A DNA stretch of 64,000 nt from Terebella lapidaria (lineage: Eukaryota; Annelida; Polychaeta; Terebellida; Terebellidae). The stretch lies in contig OX424570.1 in the NCBI GenBank assembly GCA_949152475.1, positions 787,181 to 851,180 of the forward strand. The letters run 5' to 3'. The notes beneath the pieces are model-generated. The model had not been told where the DNA came from. It was given only the letters and a program-made list of their open reading frames with translations, and did not search any database. The position numbers and the translations under genes are program-made. Positions 44,391 to 56,836 of the stretch are shown here, piece after piece; position 1 is the first letter of the stretch; each line of letters starts with the position of its first letter.

Positions 44391-45402
44391 GTTTTACTAG
44401 TTAAGTCTATTATTATATACCCTACGTGAAATTTCCCTCTATTTTCAATGTAAAGCGATCGTTCTGATAAGTTACCATATCGGATCACCTGTGTGTTGGA
44501 CTTATTGTATTACGTGTCCATAGAAACGGCGGCTCTAAATGCTAGTAAAACGAAAACGTCAATGACGTAAATGTGGCCGGCCGCAAGTCCAAATCTTGTT
44601 TACAAACAGGCTTGCTGGCATTGAAAAGGTCCTAAATATCTCCTAAATTCAGGCAAATAACCACTCTTTTTGACATTAGAGCGTTGGGGGCGAAGCCCCC
44701 AACCCTCTACATGTCTATGTGCTGACTTTTCCATGGAGGTTTCATACCAACTTATCGATGCTCATTTTGGCATGTAAACGTTTAGAAACCTACTTCAAAT
44801 GAGGATTTTCTTCGTCCTTGACATAAAATCTCTCGAATTGATGGGAAACTGTGACTATTCCACAGATATATTAGGCATAAATCGATGTGTCAGGTTTGAG
44901 AAAATTACGTAAAAAGTCCAAATTATCTAGAAACGTCCCAAAATGGCGGAGCCGATGGAAATTGACGTTCCCAGAATGCAAAGCAAGTTTTACCACAATC
45001 ACGCGTATTTTGAAACACAATTTCTATTCAGCAATTCGTGCATGCATACATGCTTGTGGGTATCTGCGTGTGGGCATCTTTTGCGTTATGAAGTAAACAC
45101 AATGTGATTCGTCCGCGATGCCACGGCTACATTTACCGTAATTTGACGTATTTTATCGCATAACAATTAAGCTGCTGTTCTGTGTTGGGTTGCGAAGTCT
45201 TTTTATTTTTAACTTTTCATCCTAGTATACAGAAATGAATTGGAATCATGTAGGGGATGAAATCATAGCCTCTTTTTTTTTTTGAGGGGGGGGGGGGGGG
45301 GGTAACGTTGTGTAAGATACATTCAGCTGTCGTGGTGCTGATGATGTGCTCAGGCTCTAATGTCGTCTCCCGCAGTGTGCTGCATTTTCTTGTTTGACAA
45401 GT
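43375..45402. repeat. Giant inverted repeat, arms of 0.5-0.8 kb
   Basis: The left arm 43375-44194 and right arm 44668-45402 are inverted copies, strongest at 43692-44194 against 44668-45178 (for example TTGGGGGCTTCGCCCCCAAC, itself palindromic, and CATTTTGGACGTTTCTGGAT). Short frames in the arms are not accepted as genes. A poly-T/G-run lies at 45273-45302. It could form a 2-kb cruciform or a long dsRNA if transcribed. Confidence 0.8.
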
Positions 45403-45688
45403 TACAAGTATTTATGTGGGGGTATGTATGTAAGTAAGTATCGATCTATGTTTATTGTGTGATAACGAGTTTGAGGCACTCGTTTTTGTCGCGCAAACTC
45501 ACTCGCAAGCTCGTGAGTTATGTAGCGCGACAAGAACTCGTGCCTCAAACCCATTATCACATCAATAACCTCATATTATTGACCACAATAAAGATAGTTA
45601 AGATGAGAAACATTTATTATCAAGCCCAATGAGGGGAAGGTTTTGTCCAGTACAGATTTCATGGGTGTAACCGAATAAGTTAACATTA

Positions 45689-47825
45689 TTAGGTTACCGG
45701 ACTTATGGTCCGGACTTATGGCGTTGCGTCTGTTTTCCGTCGTCATCGTCCACATTTTTATCTTTTTTGTTTACGGGTGAATTTTCCTGAAATTTTGCAC
45801 AAAAATACTTAAAAATCATTCAAGAAGGAGGTATTTTTTGGTTATTTGATTTGCGCATTTTTTTCAAAATGGCGGCCGTTTTCGACGAAAAAAAATGCCT
45901 GATTTTGGATTTTGGCGGCCATTTTCTCAAAATCTGTTCAGTAACTTCTTTTCTTTTTGATACATAACACTTTTCATATGTACTCCTATGATGTCTATAA
46001 ATTTCGTTGCGCTTGAATCGTTCGAAGTGGGCCATTTTTTGGTCCAAACTCGGCCCAAATGAGACTTTCCCATGTTAAATTCTCCTATGCTTTATGATGG
46101 CACACTTTATGCCTAATATCTCGCTTATTATCGACTTTACAGCTTAGGAATCAATTGTGGACATATAGGAAATGGTATATGCTGAATATTCTCGTGACCT
46201 TGAATTTGACCTCTGACCTCAGTTTCCAGGCCAGAGCACAAGATGGCTTATATCTCGCTTATTATCGACTTAACAGCTTAGGAATCAATTATGGACATAT
46301 AGGAAATGATATATGCTGAATATTCTGATGACCTTGAATTTGACCTTTGACCTCATTTTCAAGGTCACATGACAAAATGGCTAGTATCTCGCTTGTTATC
46401 GACTTTACAGCTTAGGAGTCAATTATGAACATATATACGGAAGGATGCATGCTGATTATTGCCATGACCTTGAATTTGACCTTTGACCTAATTTTCAAGG
46501 TCACAGGACAAAATGGCTAATATCTCACTTATTATCGATTTTACAGCTTAGGAACCAATTGTGGACATATAGGAAATGATATTTGCTGAATATTCTCGTG
46601 ACCTTGAATTTGATCTCTGACCTCATTTTAAAAATTAAGAGCACTTGGCTAATATCTCGCCTATTACCGACGTTACAGCTTAGGAATCAACTCTGAACAT
46701 ATAGGAAAAGTTATATTCTGACCTTGAATTCGACCTTTGACCTCATTTTCAAGGTCAAAGGACACTTGGCTAATATCTCGCTTATTACCGACGTTACAGC
46801 TTAGGAATCAACTCTGAACATATAGGAAATGTTATATTTTGAATATTGCCATGACCTTGAATTCGACCTTTGACCTCATTTTCAAGGTCAAAGGACAAAA
46901 TGGCTATTATCTTGCTCCTCTATTGACTTCATGGCTTGGGAACCAATTGTGGACATATAGAAAATTATATACACTGATGACTTGATGACCTTGAATTTGA
47001 CCTTGAACTTATTTTCAAGGTCAGAGCACAAAATGACTAATATCTCGCTTATTATCGACTTTACAGCTTAGCATTCGATAGTGAACATATAGGAAATGAT
47101 ATATGCTGACTATTGTCATGACCTTGAATTTGACCTTTGACCTCATTTTCAAGGTCAGAGCCCAAAATGGCTTATATCTCGCTTATTATCGTCTTTACAG
47201 CTTAAAAATCAATTGTGGACATATAGGAAATGATATATTCTGAATATTATCATGACCTTGAATTTGACCTTTGACCTCATTTTCAAGGTCACAGGACAAA
47301 ATGGCTAATATCTCGCTTATTATCTACTTAACAGCTTGGGAATCAATTGTCAACATATAGGAAATGAGATATTCTGAATATTATCGTGACCTTGAATTTG
47401 ACCTTTGACCTAATTTTCAAGGTCACATGACAAAATGGCTAATATTTTACTTCTCTATTGACTTTACAGGTTAGGAATCAATTGTGAACAATTTTCAAGG
47501 TCAAAGAACAAAATGGCTAATATCTTGCTTATCTATTGACATTATAGCTTGGGAACCAATTGTGGACATATAGAAAAGGATATACACTGAATATTTTGAT
47601 GACCTTGACTTTGACCTTGACCTTATTTTCAAGATCAGAGCACAAAATGTCAAATATCTCACTTATTATCAACTTTACAGCTTAGTAATCAACTGCGAAC
47701 AGGAAATGATAAATGCTGAATATTCTCATGACATTGAACTTGATTTTTGACCTGGCTAACATCTAAAATATTAAACACATATTGTCCAGTATCCTATCCT
47801 GTCCTATCTTTGGCCCTTGGCCTAA
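45689..47825. mobile_element. Family A satellite-bearing element, copy 3
   Basis: Same order and orientation as copy 2: TTAGGTTACCGG end, GTCCGTC-like segment, minus-strand K/R-rich frame at 45820-46047, then 12-13 diverged 130-bp units (46110-47760) and the end CCTATCTTTGGCCCTTGGCC. The longest copy. Confidence 0.75.
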
Positions 47826-47934
47826 TTTTTTATATTGAGGCGTATTAACTGGACAAAATGGAGCTTTTCATCTTCATATTTGGTCATCATCACCCATCAG
47901 GTATATTGTCTTGTATGAGAAGTCAGTGAATGCA

Positions 47935-48190
47935 TGCCAATCTTGGTTGCTATGACAACCAATGGGCTGATTTGGGCCTAAACAACGTGGTTGCTACGGC
48001 TAGTATCCTCGTTCAAACACGAAATAAAAGTATGAAATTAATTCAGATAAGGAGATACCGGGTAATGACAATATTTTCTGGAATTGATCAACAATTTGTT
48101 CAACCTCACTCCGTAGCAACCAATACAGGCATGAGGAATCACCAACGTTCAGAGCCATTACAAATGAACCTACCATTCCCACTGATATAT
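47935..48190 (+). repeat. Family B, copy 3
   Basis: Matches 14140-14380 (GGTTGCTATGACAACCAATG against GGTCGCCATGGCAACCAATG; GCAACCAATACAGGC in both). Confidence 0.7.
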
Positions 48191-48427
48191 GCGGGTTGAG
48201 GCTTGTACTAACATACGTTGAACCCGTTACAATAAAAATATACTCTGAGTACGATGTATTATCTCGATGATATTGACTGGCACAGTCTGTGCAGGTGACA
48301 TATTGAAATATGTTTTTATGTATGTCACTATTTATACGTAGGCCCCTAGGCCTAGATCTGTTTGTACTGATTGACCGACGCCGAGACACACCACAGTAGT
48401 TCGGAAGGTACATTGTACGTCACCATT

Positions 48428-48570
48428 GTAAAGTTGGCGACCCCACGATAAAGAGGTATACTCCACTACTGGAGTGCCACCGAATGTCTTATAAATCTGC
48501 CTGCATCTGTGCACCATAACTGTGGTGTTACTATTGTTGTAGCCCCAAAACGACATAATGCTACACTAGA
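48428..48570 (+). repeat. Uninterrupted copy of the repeat split at 23.9-25.4 kb
   Basis: CCACGATAAAGAGGTATACT ... ACTGGAGTGCC ... CGAATGTCTTATAAA ... ACTGTGGTGTTACTA ... GTAGCCCCAAAACGAC. The copy at 23873-25460 has the same order but is split by two elements. Confidence 0.8.
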
Positions 48571-50454
48571 GCTTGATAAAATTTTGTCTCCGAAACCTAA
48601 TACATATTTTGCGGTGGACCTGACCTTGCGATCGAACACTCAAGTCCATCAAGAAGTTTCTCCATGTGTTCATAATCAACCCAAGTCATATATCAAGTGT
48701 TTTGTATCCTGAAGCCAGTCTGTATATTAAAGGTGTGACTTGACCTATTATCGGATGAATTCAGCCAGGGTAAGGCTTGAAAATCCCAAACTAAAAAGCT
48801 CATATTGAAGTCCATATCCTCCCACAAATACAATGTTCACACGTATCTGCAAACATCAAGCTGCACAACCTAATCGTTTCCTGATTTGAATGACAATTTG
48901 TCGATGTAATAGAAGGATGGTCTCGGAGAAAACGATTAAAAATTCGCCGAGCAGTCAAAATGTCCCACGTACAGAACCCCATTTTAACGATTTCAATCGG
49001 TTCACTAGTTAAGTATAAAAAATATACTATCAATTCGTCTCAGGACGATCTCCCCCACTTAGATAAATTGGTATTCCCCCCCCCCCCCACTTAGATCCGC
49101 TAGTGGACTGAACTACGCTAAAATGCTACTGTACTCTATAGCCTCCCCAACTCAGTCATCAAACCCTAACAGGTGCAAAAACAAAGAAACGCGCATAACA
49201 ACAAGGACACGGAGGAAAGAGCAATTGACACCTGTTCTCCAGGAGCTAAGCGTGTTGGGCTCTAGGGGTCGATTTTCAGGGGAAAAAATCCTTTAAAAAC
49301 CCATATTTAAGGTTAAAATACTAAAAATACTTATATATTTAAACTGTCCCATTCATCGAAAAACAGCTCCCAAATCTCCCAAACCAATGGAAATGGACTT
49401 GTCAAAATTCAGAACATTGTTAAAAACTTACCTTTTTGGACTGTACTGAAAGTCTCCATTCGCCTCAAACTTAAATTCATACGTATCATATTTATATTTA
49501 CGACTTCACCATCGACTTTGTTAGGCGTCATTTGATAACTGTCTTATTGGACATGTCGACTTTGCGCTATACAAATTAATAAGTTGTAAATTGTAAGATG
49601 AGCTAGTCAACTTTTTTCAGTGCGTTTCATTCGAATTATTTGTCGTTTTTAATGTCAATCTTTTTGTTTTGCTTGAAAACAATTCAGTGTGTAAGTATAA
49701 AGCACTTTAGAGTAAGCTATAGTATTTGCTTATGAAGCACTATAACAGGTTTGTGTAAAAATGAACATATCAATAATATTCATTGCATACAGGCCCCAAG
49801 CAACCAAGGTTTCTACGGGGTTTATCAATGGAATCGTTACCATGGTATCATAAAGTAGCTAGATCATTTTTTTTCTTTATGCTGGAGAATTAAAACATTG
49901 ATTTAAAACTTTAACTCTGTTCAAAAGCTCGATTTCATGAGTTTTATGAAATTAATTGAATTGTCCTATTTTGGAATAATCAATGTTCATTGTAATGTCC
50001 TAATAGGTCTCGGATTTCAACAAAAATCTTGATAACTTTCGAACTAATTAAAAACCCAACATGTCATGAGGCAAGAGACCACAATTAGACTTTGATGTAA
50101 CGAAATCAATGAAATTATATATATATATTATGTTGAACTGGTTGAGATCAGATATCCACTAATAGCTACTCTCATATCCTAAAGAAGTATCTCCATCCAT
50201 AGGTGGAAATGAGGACAGTAATTGTGCAGACGGACAGAAAGCTCACATCCGATTCCGAGGTGATTCCATTGGGAGTGGTCATAAAAGACATGGTCTTATA
50301 TTGAGCTATTACTGTCGCATTGTAAACAGGTTCCTTGCCAGAGTTTCCTCGTTGGCCACTCAATCAACAGCAGGGTGTTTGATGGTGAGCCTATTGCTAG
50401 TGCGACTAATGGAGCATCAGGCTTTCAGTATCTTCTGAGCATTGAACTACACGA
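48571..50454. other. Gene-less stretch with a LINE 3' scrap
   Basis: At about 49390-49460 a short plus-strand frame reads MEMDLSKFRTLLKTYLFGLY then stop, resembling the C-terminal 'F-x-x-LKTxLF' end of many LINE ORF2 proteins, followed by GCGCTATACAAATTAATAAG. A hAT-like end with a C-run lies at 49075-49105. The rest shows nothing recognisable. Confidence 0.4.
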
Positions 50455-53400
50455 TCCCTGTCTGGTCCAGCTGATCACTGCCTGGGGATCACTGTCTGGT
50501 TCAGCTGATCACTGCCCGGGAATCACTGTCTGGTCCAGCTGATCACTGCCCGGGGATCACTGTCTGGTCCAGCTGATCACTGTCTGGTCCAGCTGATCAT
50601 TGCCCGGGGATCACTGTCTGGTCCAGCTGATCACTGTCCGGGAATCACTGTCTGGTCCAGCTGATCACTGTCTGGTCCAGCTGATCACTGCCCGGGGATC
50701 ACTGTCTGGTCCAGCTGATCACTGTCTGGTCCAGCTGATCACTGCCCGGGGGATCACTGTCTGGTCCAGCTGATCACTGTCCGGGATCACTGTCTGGTCC
50801 AGCTGATCACTGTCTGGTCCAGCTGATCACTGCCCGGGGATCACTGTCTGGTCCAGCTGATCACTGCCTGGGGAACACTGTCTGGTCCAGCTGACCACTG
50901 CCTGGGGATCACTGTCTGGTCCAGCTGATCACTGCCTGGGGATCACTGTTTGGTCCAGCTGATCACTGTCTGGTCCAGCTGATCACTGTCTGGTCCAGCT
51001 GATCACTGCCCGGGGATCACTGTCTGGTCCAGCTGATCACTGCCCGGGGATCACTGTCTGGTCCAGCTGATCACTGCCCGGGGATCACTGTCTGGTCCTG
51101 CTGACCACTGTCTGGTCCAGCTGATCACTGTCCGGGAATCACTGTCTGGTCCAGCTGATCACTGTCCGGGATCACTGTCTGGTCCAGCTGATCACTGTCC
51201 GGGGATCACTGTCTGGTCCAGCTGGTCACTGTCTGGTCCAGCTGATCACTGCCTGGGGATCACTGTCTGGTCCAGCTGATCACTGCCCGGGGATCACTGT
51301 CTGGTCCAGCTGATCACTGTCTGGTCCAGCTGATCACTGTCCGGGATCACTGTCTGGTCCAGCTGATCACTGCCCGGGGATCACTGTCTGGTCCAGCTGA
51401 TCACTGCCCGGGGATCACTGTCTGGTCCAGCTGATCACTGCCCGGCGATTACTGTCTGGTCCAGGTGATCACTGCCCGGGGATCACTGTCTGGTCCAGCT
51501 GATCACTGTCCGGGAATCACTGTCTTGTCCAGCTGATCACTGCCCGGGGATCACTGTCTGGTCCAGCTGATCACTGCCCGGGGATCACTGTCTGGTCCAG
51601 CTGATCACTGCCCGGGGATCACTGTCTTGTCCAGCTGATCACTGTCTGGTCCAGCTGATCACTGTCCGGGAATCACTGTCTGGTCCAGCTGATCACTGCA
51701 CGGGGATCACTGTCTGGTCCAGCTGATCACTGCCCGGGGATCACTGTCTGGTCCAGCTGATCACTAACCGGGGATCACTGTCTGGTCCAGCTGATCACTG
51801 TATGGTCCAGCTGATCACTGTCCGGGAATCACTGTCTGGTCCAGCTGATCACTGTCCAGGATCACTGTCTGGTCTAGCTGATCACTGCCCGTGGATTACT
51901 GTCTGGTCCAGCTGATCACTGCCCGGGGATCACTGTCTGGTCCAGCTGATCACTGCCTGTGGATTACTGTCTGGTCCAGCTGATCACTGCCCGGGGATCA
52001 CTGTCTGGTTCAGCTGATCACTGCCCGGGGATCACTGTCTGGTCCAGCTGATCACTGCCTGGGGATCACTGTCTGGTCCAGCTGATCAATGTCTGGTCCA
52101 GCTGATCACTGTCCGGGGATCACTGTCTGGTCCAGCTGATCACTGCCCGGGGATCACTGTCTGGTCCAGCTGATAATTGTCTTGTCCAGCTGATCACTGC
52201 CCGGGAATCACTGTCTGGTCCAGCTGATCACTGCCCGGGGATCACTGTCTGGTCCAGCTGATCACTGCCCGGGAATCACTGTCTGGTCCAGCTGATCACT
52301 GCCTGGGGATCACTGTCTGGTCCAGCTGATCACTGCCCGGGGATCACTGTCTGGTCCAGCTGATCACTGCCTCGGATCACTGTCTGGTCCAGCTGATCAC
52401 TGCCTCGGATCACTGTCTGGTCCAGCTGATCTCTGCCCGGGGATCACTGTCTGGTCCAGCTGATCATTGTCTGGTCCAGCTGATCACTGTCTGGTCCAGC
52501 TGATCATTGCCCGGGGATCACTGTCTGGTCCAGCTGATCATTGCCCGGGGATCACTGTCTGGTCCAGCTGATCACTGCCTCGGATCACTGTCTGGTCCAG
52601 CTGATCTCTGCCCGGGGATCACTGTCTGGTCCAGCTGATCACTGCCCGGGGATCACTGTCTGGTCCAGCTGATCACTGCCTGATGATCACTGTCTGGTCC
52701 AGCTGATCACTGCCCGGGGATCACTGTCTTGTCCAGCTGATCACTGTCCGGGATCACTGTCTGGTCCAGCTGATCACTGCCCGGGGATCACTGTCTGGTC
52801 CAGCTGATCACTGCCCGGGGATCACTGTCTGGTCCAGCTGATCACTGCCCGGGGATCACTGTCTGGTCCAGCTGATCACTGCCTGGGGATCACTGTCTGG
52901 TCCAGCTGATCACTGTCTGGTCCAGCTGATCACTGTTCGGGGATCACTGTCTGGTCCAGCTGATCACTGCCCGGGGATCACTGTCTGGTCCAGCTGATAA
53001 CTGTCTTGTCCAGCTGATCACTGCCCGGGAATCACTGTCTGGTCCAGCTGATCACTGCCCAGGGATCACTGTCTGGTCCAGCTGATCACTGCCCGGGGAT
53101 CACTGTCTGGTCCAGCTGATCACTGCCCGGGAATCACTGTCTGGTCCAGCTGATCACTGCCTGGGGATCACTGTCTGGTCCAGCTGATCACTGCCCGGGG
53201 ATCACTGTCTGGTCCAGCTGATCACTGCCTCGGATCACTGTCTGGTCCAGCTGATCTCTGCCCGGGGATCACTGTCTGGTCCAGCTGATCATTGCCTGGG
53301 GATCACTGTCTGGTCCAGCTGATCACTGCCCGGGGATCACTGTCTGGTCCAGCTGATCACTGCCTCGGATCACTGTCTGGTCCAGCTGATCTCTGCCCGG

Positions 53401-56388
53401 GGATCACTGTCTGGTCCAGCTGATCATTGTCTGGTCCAGCTGATCACTGTCTGGTCCAGCTGATCATTGCCCGGGGATCACTGTCTGGTCCAGCTGATCA
53501 TTGCCCGGGGATCACTGTCTGGTCCAGCTGATCACTGCCTCGGATCACTGTCTGGTCCAGCTGATCTCTGCCCGAGGATCACTGTCTGGTCCAGCTGATC
53601 ACTGCCCGGGGATCACTGTCTGGTCCAGCTGATCACTGCCTGATGATCACTGTCTGGTCCAGCTGATCACTGCCCGGGGATCACTGTCTTGTCCAGCTGA
53701 TCACTGCCCGGGGATCACTGACTGGTCCAGCTGATCACTGCCCGGGGATCACTGTCTGGTCCAGCTGATCACTGCCCAGGGATCACTGTCTGGTCCAGCT
53801 GATCACTGTCCGGGAATCACTATCTGGTCGAGCTGATCACTGCCCGGGGATCACTGACTGGTCCAGCTGATCACTGCCCGGGGATCACTGACTGGTCCAG
53901 CTGATCACTGTCTGGTCCAGCTGATCACTGTCCGGGAATCACTGTCTTGTCCAGCTGATCACTGCCCGGGGATCACTGTCTGGTCCAGCTGATCACTGCC
54001 CGGGGATCACTGTCTGGTCCAGCTGATCACTGCCCGGGGATCACTGTCTTGTCCAGCTGATCACTGTCTGGTCCAGCTGATCACTGCCCAGGGATCACTG
54101 TCTGGTCCAGCTGATCACTTCCCGGGGATCACTGTCTGGTCCAGCTGATCACTGCCCGGGGATCACTGTCTGGTCCAGCTGATCACTGTCTGGTCCAGTT
54201 GATCACTGTCCGGGAATCACTGTCTGGTCCAGCTGATCACTGTCCGGGATCACTGTCTGGTCCAGCTGATCACTGTCCGGGATCACTGTCTGGTCCAGCT
54301 GATCACTGCCCGGGGATCACTGTCTGGTCCAGCTGATCACTGCCCGGGGATCACTGTCTGGTCCAGCTGATCACTGCCCGGGGATCACTGTCTGGTCCAG
54401 CTGATCACTGCCTGGGGATCACTGTCTGGTCCAGCTGATCACTGTCTGGTCCAGCTGATCACTGTTCGGGGATCACTGTCTGGTCCAGCTGATCACTGCC
54501 CGGGGATCACTGTCTGGTCCAGCTGATAACTGTCTTGTCCAGCTGATCACTGCCCGGGAATCACTGTCTGGTCCAGCTGATCACTGCCCAGGGATCACTG
54601 TCTGGTCCAGCTGATCACTGCCCGGGGATCACTGTCTGGTCCAGCTGATCACTGCCCGGGAATCACTGTCTGGTCCAGCTGATCACTGCCTGGGGATCAC
54701 TGTCTGGTCCAGCTGATCACTGCCCGGGGATCACTGTCTGGTCCAGCTGATCACTGCCTCGGATCACTGTCTGGTCCAGCTGATCTCTGCCCGGGGATCA
54801 CTGTCTGGTCCAGCTGATCGTTGCCCGGGGATCACTGTCTGGTCCAGCTGATCACTGCCTCGGATCACTGTCTGGTCCAGCTGATCTCTGCCCGGGGATC
54901 ACTGTCTGGTCCAGCTGATCACTGCCCGGGGATCACTGTCTGGTCCAGCTGATCACTGCCTGATGATCACTGTCTGGTCCAGCTGATCACTGCCCGGGGA
55001 TCACTGTCTTGCCCGGGGATCACTGTCTTGTCCAGCTGATCACTGCCCGGGGATCACTGACTGGTCCAGCTGATCACTGCCCGGAGATCACTGTCTGGTC
55101 CAGCTGATCACTGCCCGGGGATCACTGTCTGGTCCAGCTGATCACTGTCCGGGAATCACTGTCTGGTCGAGCTGATCACTGCCCGGGGATCACTGACTGG
55201 TCCAGCTGATCACTGCCCGGGGATCACTGACTGGTCCAGCTGATCACTGCCCGGGGATCACTGTCTGGTCCAGCTGATCACTGTCTGGTCCAGCTGATCA
55301 CTGCCCGGGGATCACTGACTGTTCCAGCTGATCACTGCCCAGGGATCACTGACTGGTCCAGCTGATCACTGCCCGGGGATCACTGTCTGGTTCAGCTGAT
55401 CACTGCCCGGGGATCACTGACTGGTCCAGCTGATCACTGCCCGGGGATCACTGTCTTGTCCAGCTGATCACTGCCCGGGGATCACTGTCTGGTCCAGCTG
55501 ATCACTGCCTGGGGATCACTGTCTGGTCCAGCTGATCACTGCCCGGGGATCACTGTCTGGTCCAGCTGATCACTGCCCGGGGATCACTGTCTGGTCCAGC
55601 TGATCACTCTCTGGTCCAGCTGATCACTGCCCTTGGATCACTGTCTGGTCCAGCTGATCACTGCCCGGGGATTACTGTCTGGTCCAGCTGATCACTGTCT
55701 GGTCCAGCTGATCACTGCTCGGGGATCACTGTCTGGTCCAGCTGATCTCTGCCTGGGGATCACTGTCTGGTCCAGCTGATCACTGCCCGGGAATCACTGT
55801 CTGGTCCAGCTGATCACTGTCTGGTCCAGCTGATCACTTCCCGGGGATCACTGTCTGGTCCAGCTGATCACTGCCCGGGGATCACTGTCTGGTCCAGCTA
55901 TTCACTGCCTGGGGATCACTGTCTGGTCCAGCTGATCACTGCCCGGGCATCACTGTCTGGTCCTCCTGATCACTGTCCGGGGATCACTGTCTCGTCCAGC
56001 TGATCACTGTCCGGGATCATTGTCTGGTCCAGGTGATCTCTGCCGGGGGATCACTGTCTGGTCCAGCTGATCTCTGCCCGGGGATCACTGTCTGGTCCAG
56101 CTGATCTCTGCCCGGGGATCACTGTCTGGTCCAGCTCATCACTGCCCGGGGATCACTGTCTGGTCCAGCTGATCTCTGCCGGGGGATCACTGTCTGGTCC
56201 AGCTGATCACTGCCCGGGGATCACTGTCTGGTCCAGCTGATCACTGCCTGGGGATCACTGTCTGGTCCAGCTGATCACTGTCTGGTCCAGCTGATCATTG
56301 CCCGGGGATCACTGTCTGGTCCAGCTGATCACTGCCCGGTGATCGCTGTCTGGTCCAGCTGATCACTGAGATCACTGCCTGGTCCAGA
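50455..56388 (+). repeat. 5.9-kb GC-rich minisatellite
   Basis: Built of two blocks, CACTGTCTGGTCCAGCTGAT (20 bp) and CACTGCCCGGGGAT (14 bp), usually alternating as 34-bp units but sometimes with the 20-bp block repeated alone. About 170-190 units. Variant markers repeat at long distance: TGTTCGGGGATC at about 52933 and 54463, GATAACTGTCTTGTCC at about 52997 and 54527, both 1530 bp apart, showing higher-order duplication. Confidence 0.95.
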
Positions 56389-56836
56389 CTAGTAATATGT
56401 AACTGTCACGTCACTTGGAAACTGAATATCATTCCCGAGCAGCTCTAATCTAGTGTTTTCACACCATGGACTTTTAGAGTGGTAATATTGTCATGGTCTA
56501 GGTCAATTATAATGGGCAAAAAACGTTTCTGCCCTGCTCAAAGCTAAAGAGAGTTAAAACGTGGTCGCGCGGGAGAAGCAGCATTTTCTGCGACACATTT
56601 GGCATCTATATATTCATTATTCAGAATTGCCCATGAAGCAAGCTTCAATTGCGATATATCTTGCCATATATATGTTTGCAATCACACATCCGAGATATAT
56701 TGTAAAAAAATGATCAAGTATAATTGGAGATTGTGATGACAGAATTGATTGTTGAAATGTCGATATGACCTGAAAGAGTGCGCAAAAACTATGTGTAGGC
56801 CTAAGTCTTTTTTTCGGACAAACTTGATACGGACGG
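56389..56836. other. Unique spacer between satellites
   Basis: No gene or element was recognised. Confidence 0.5.
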
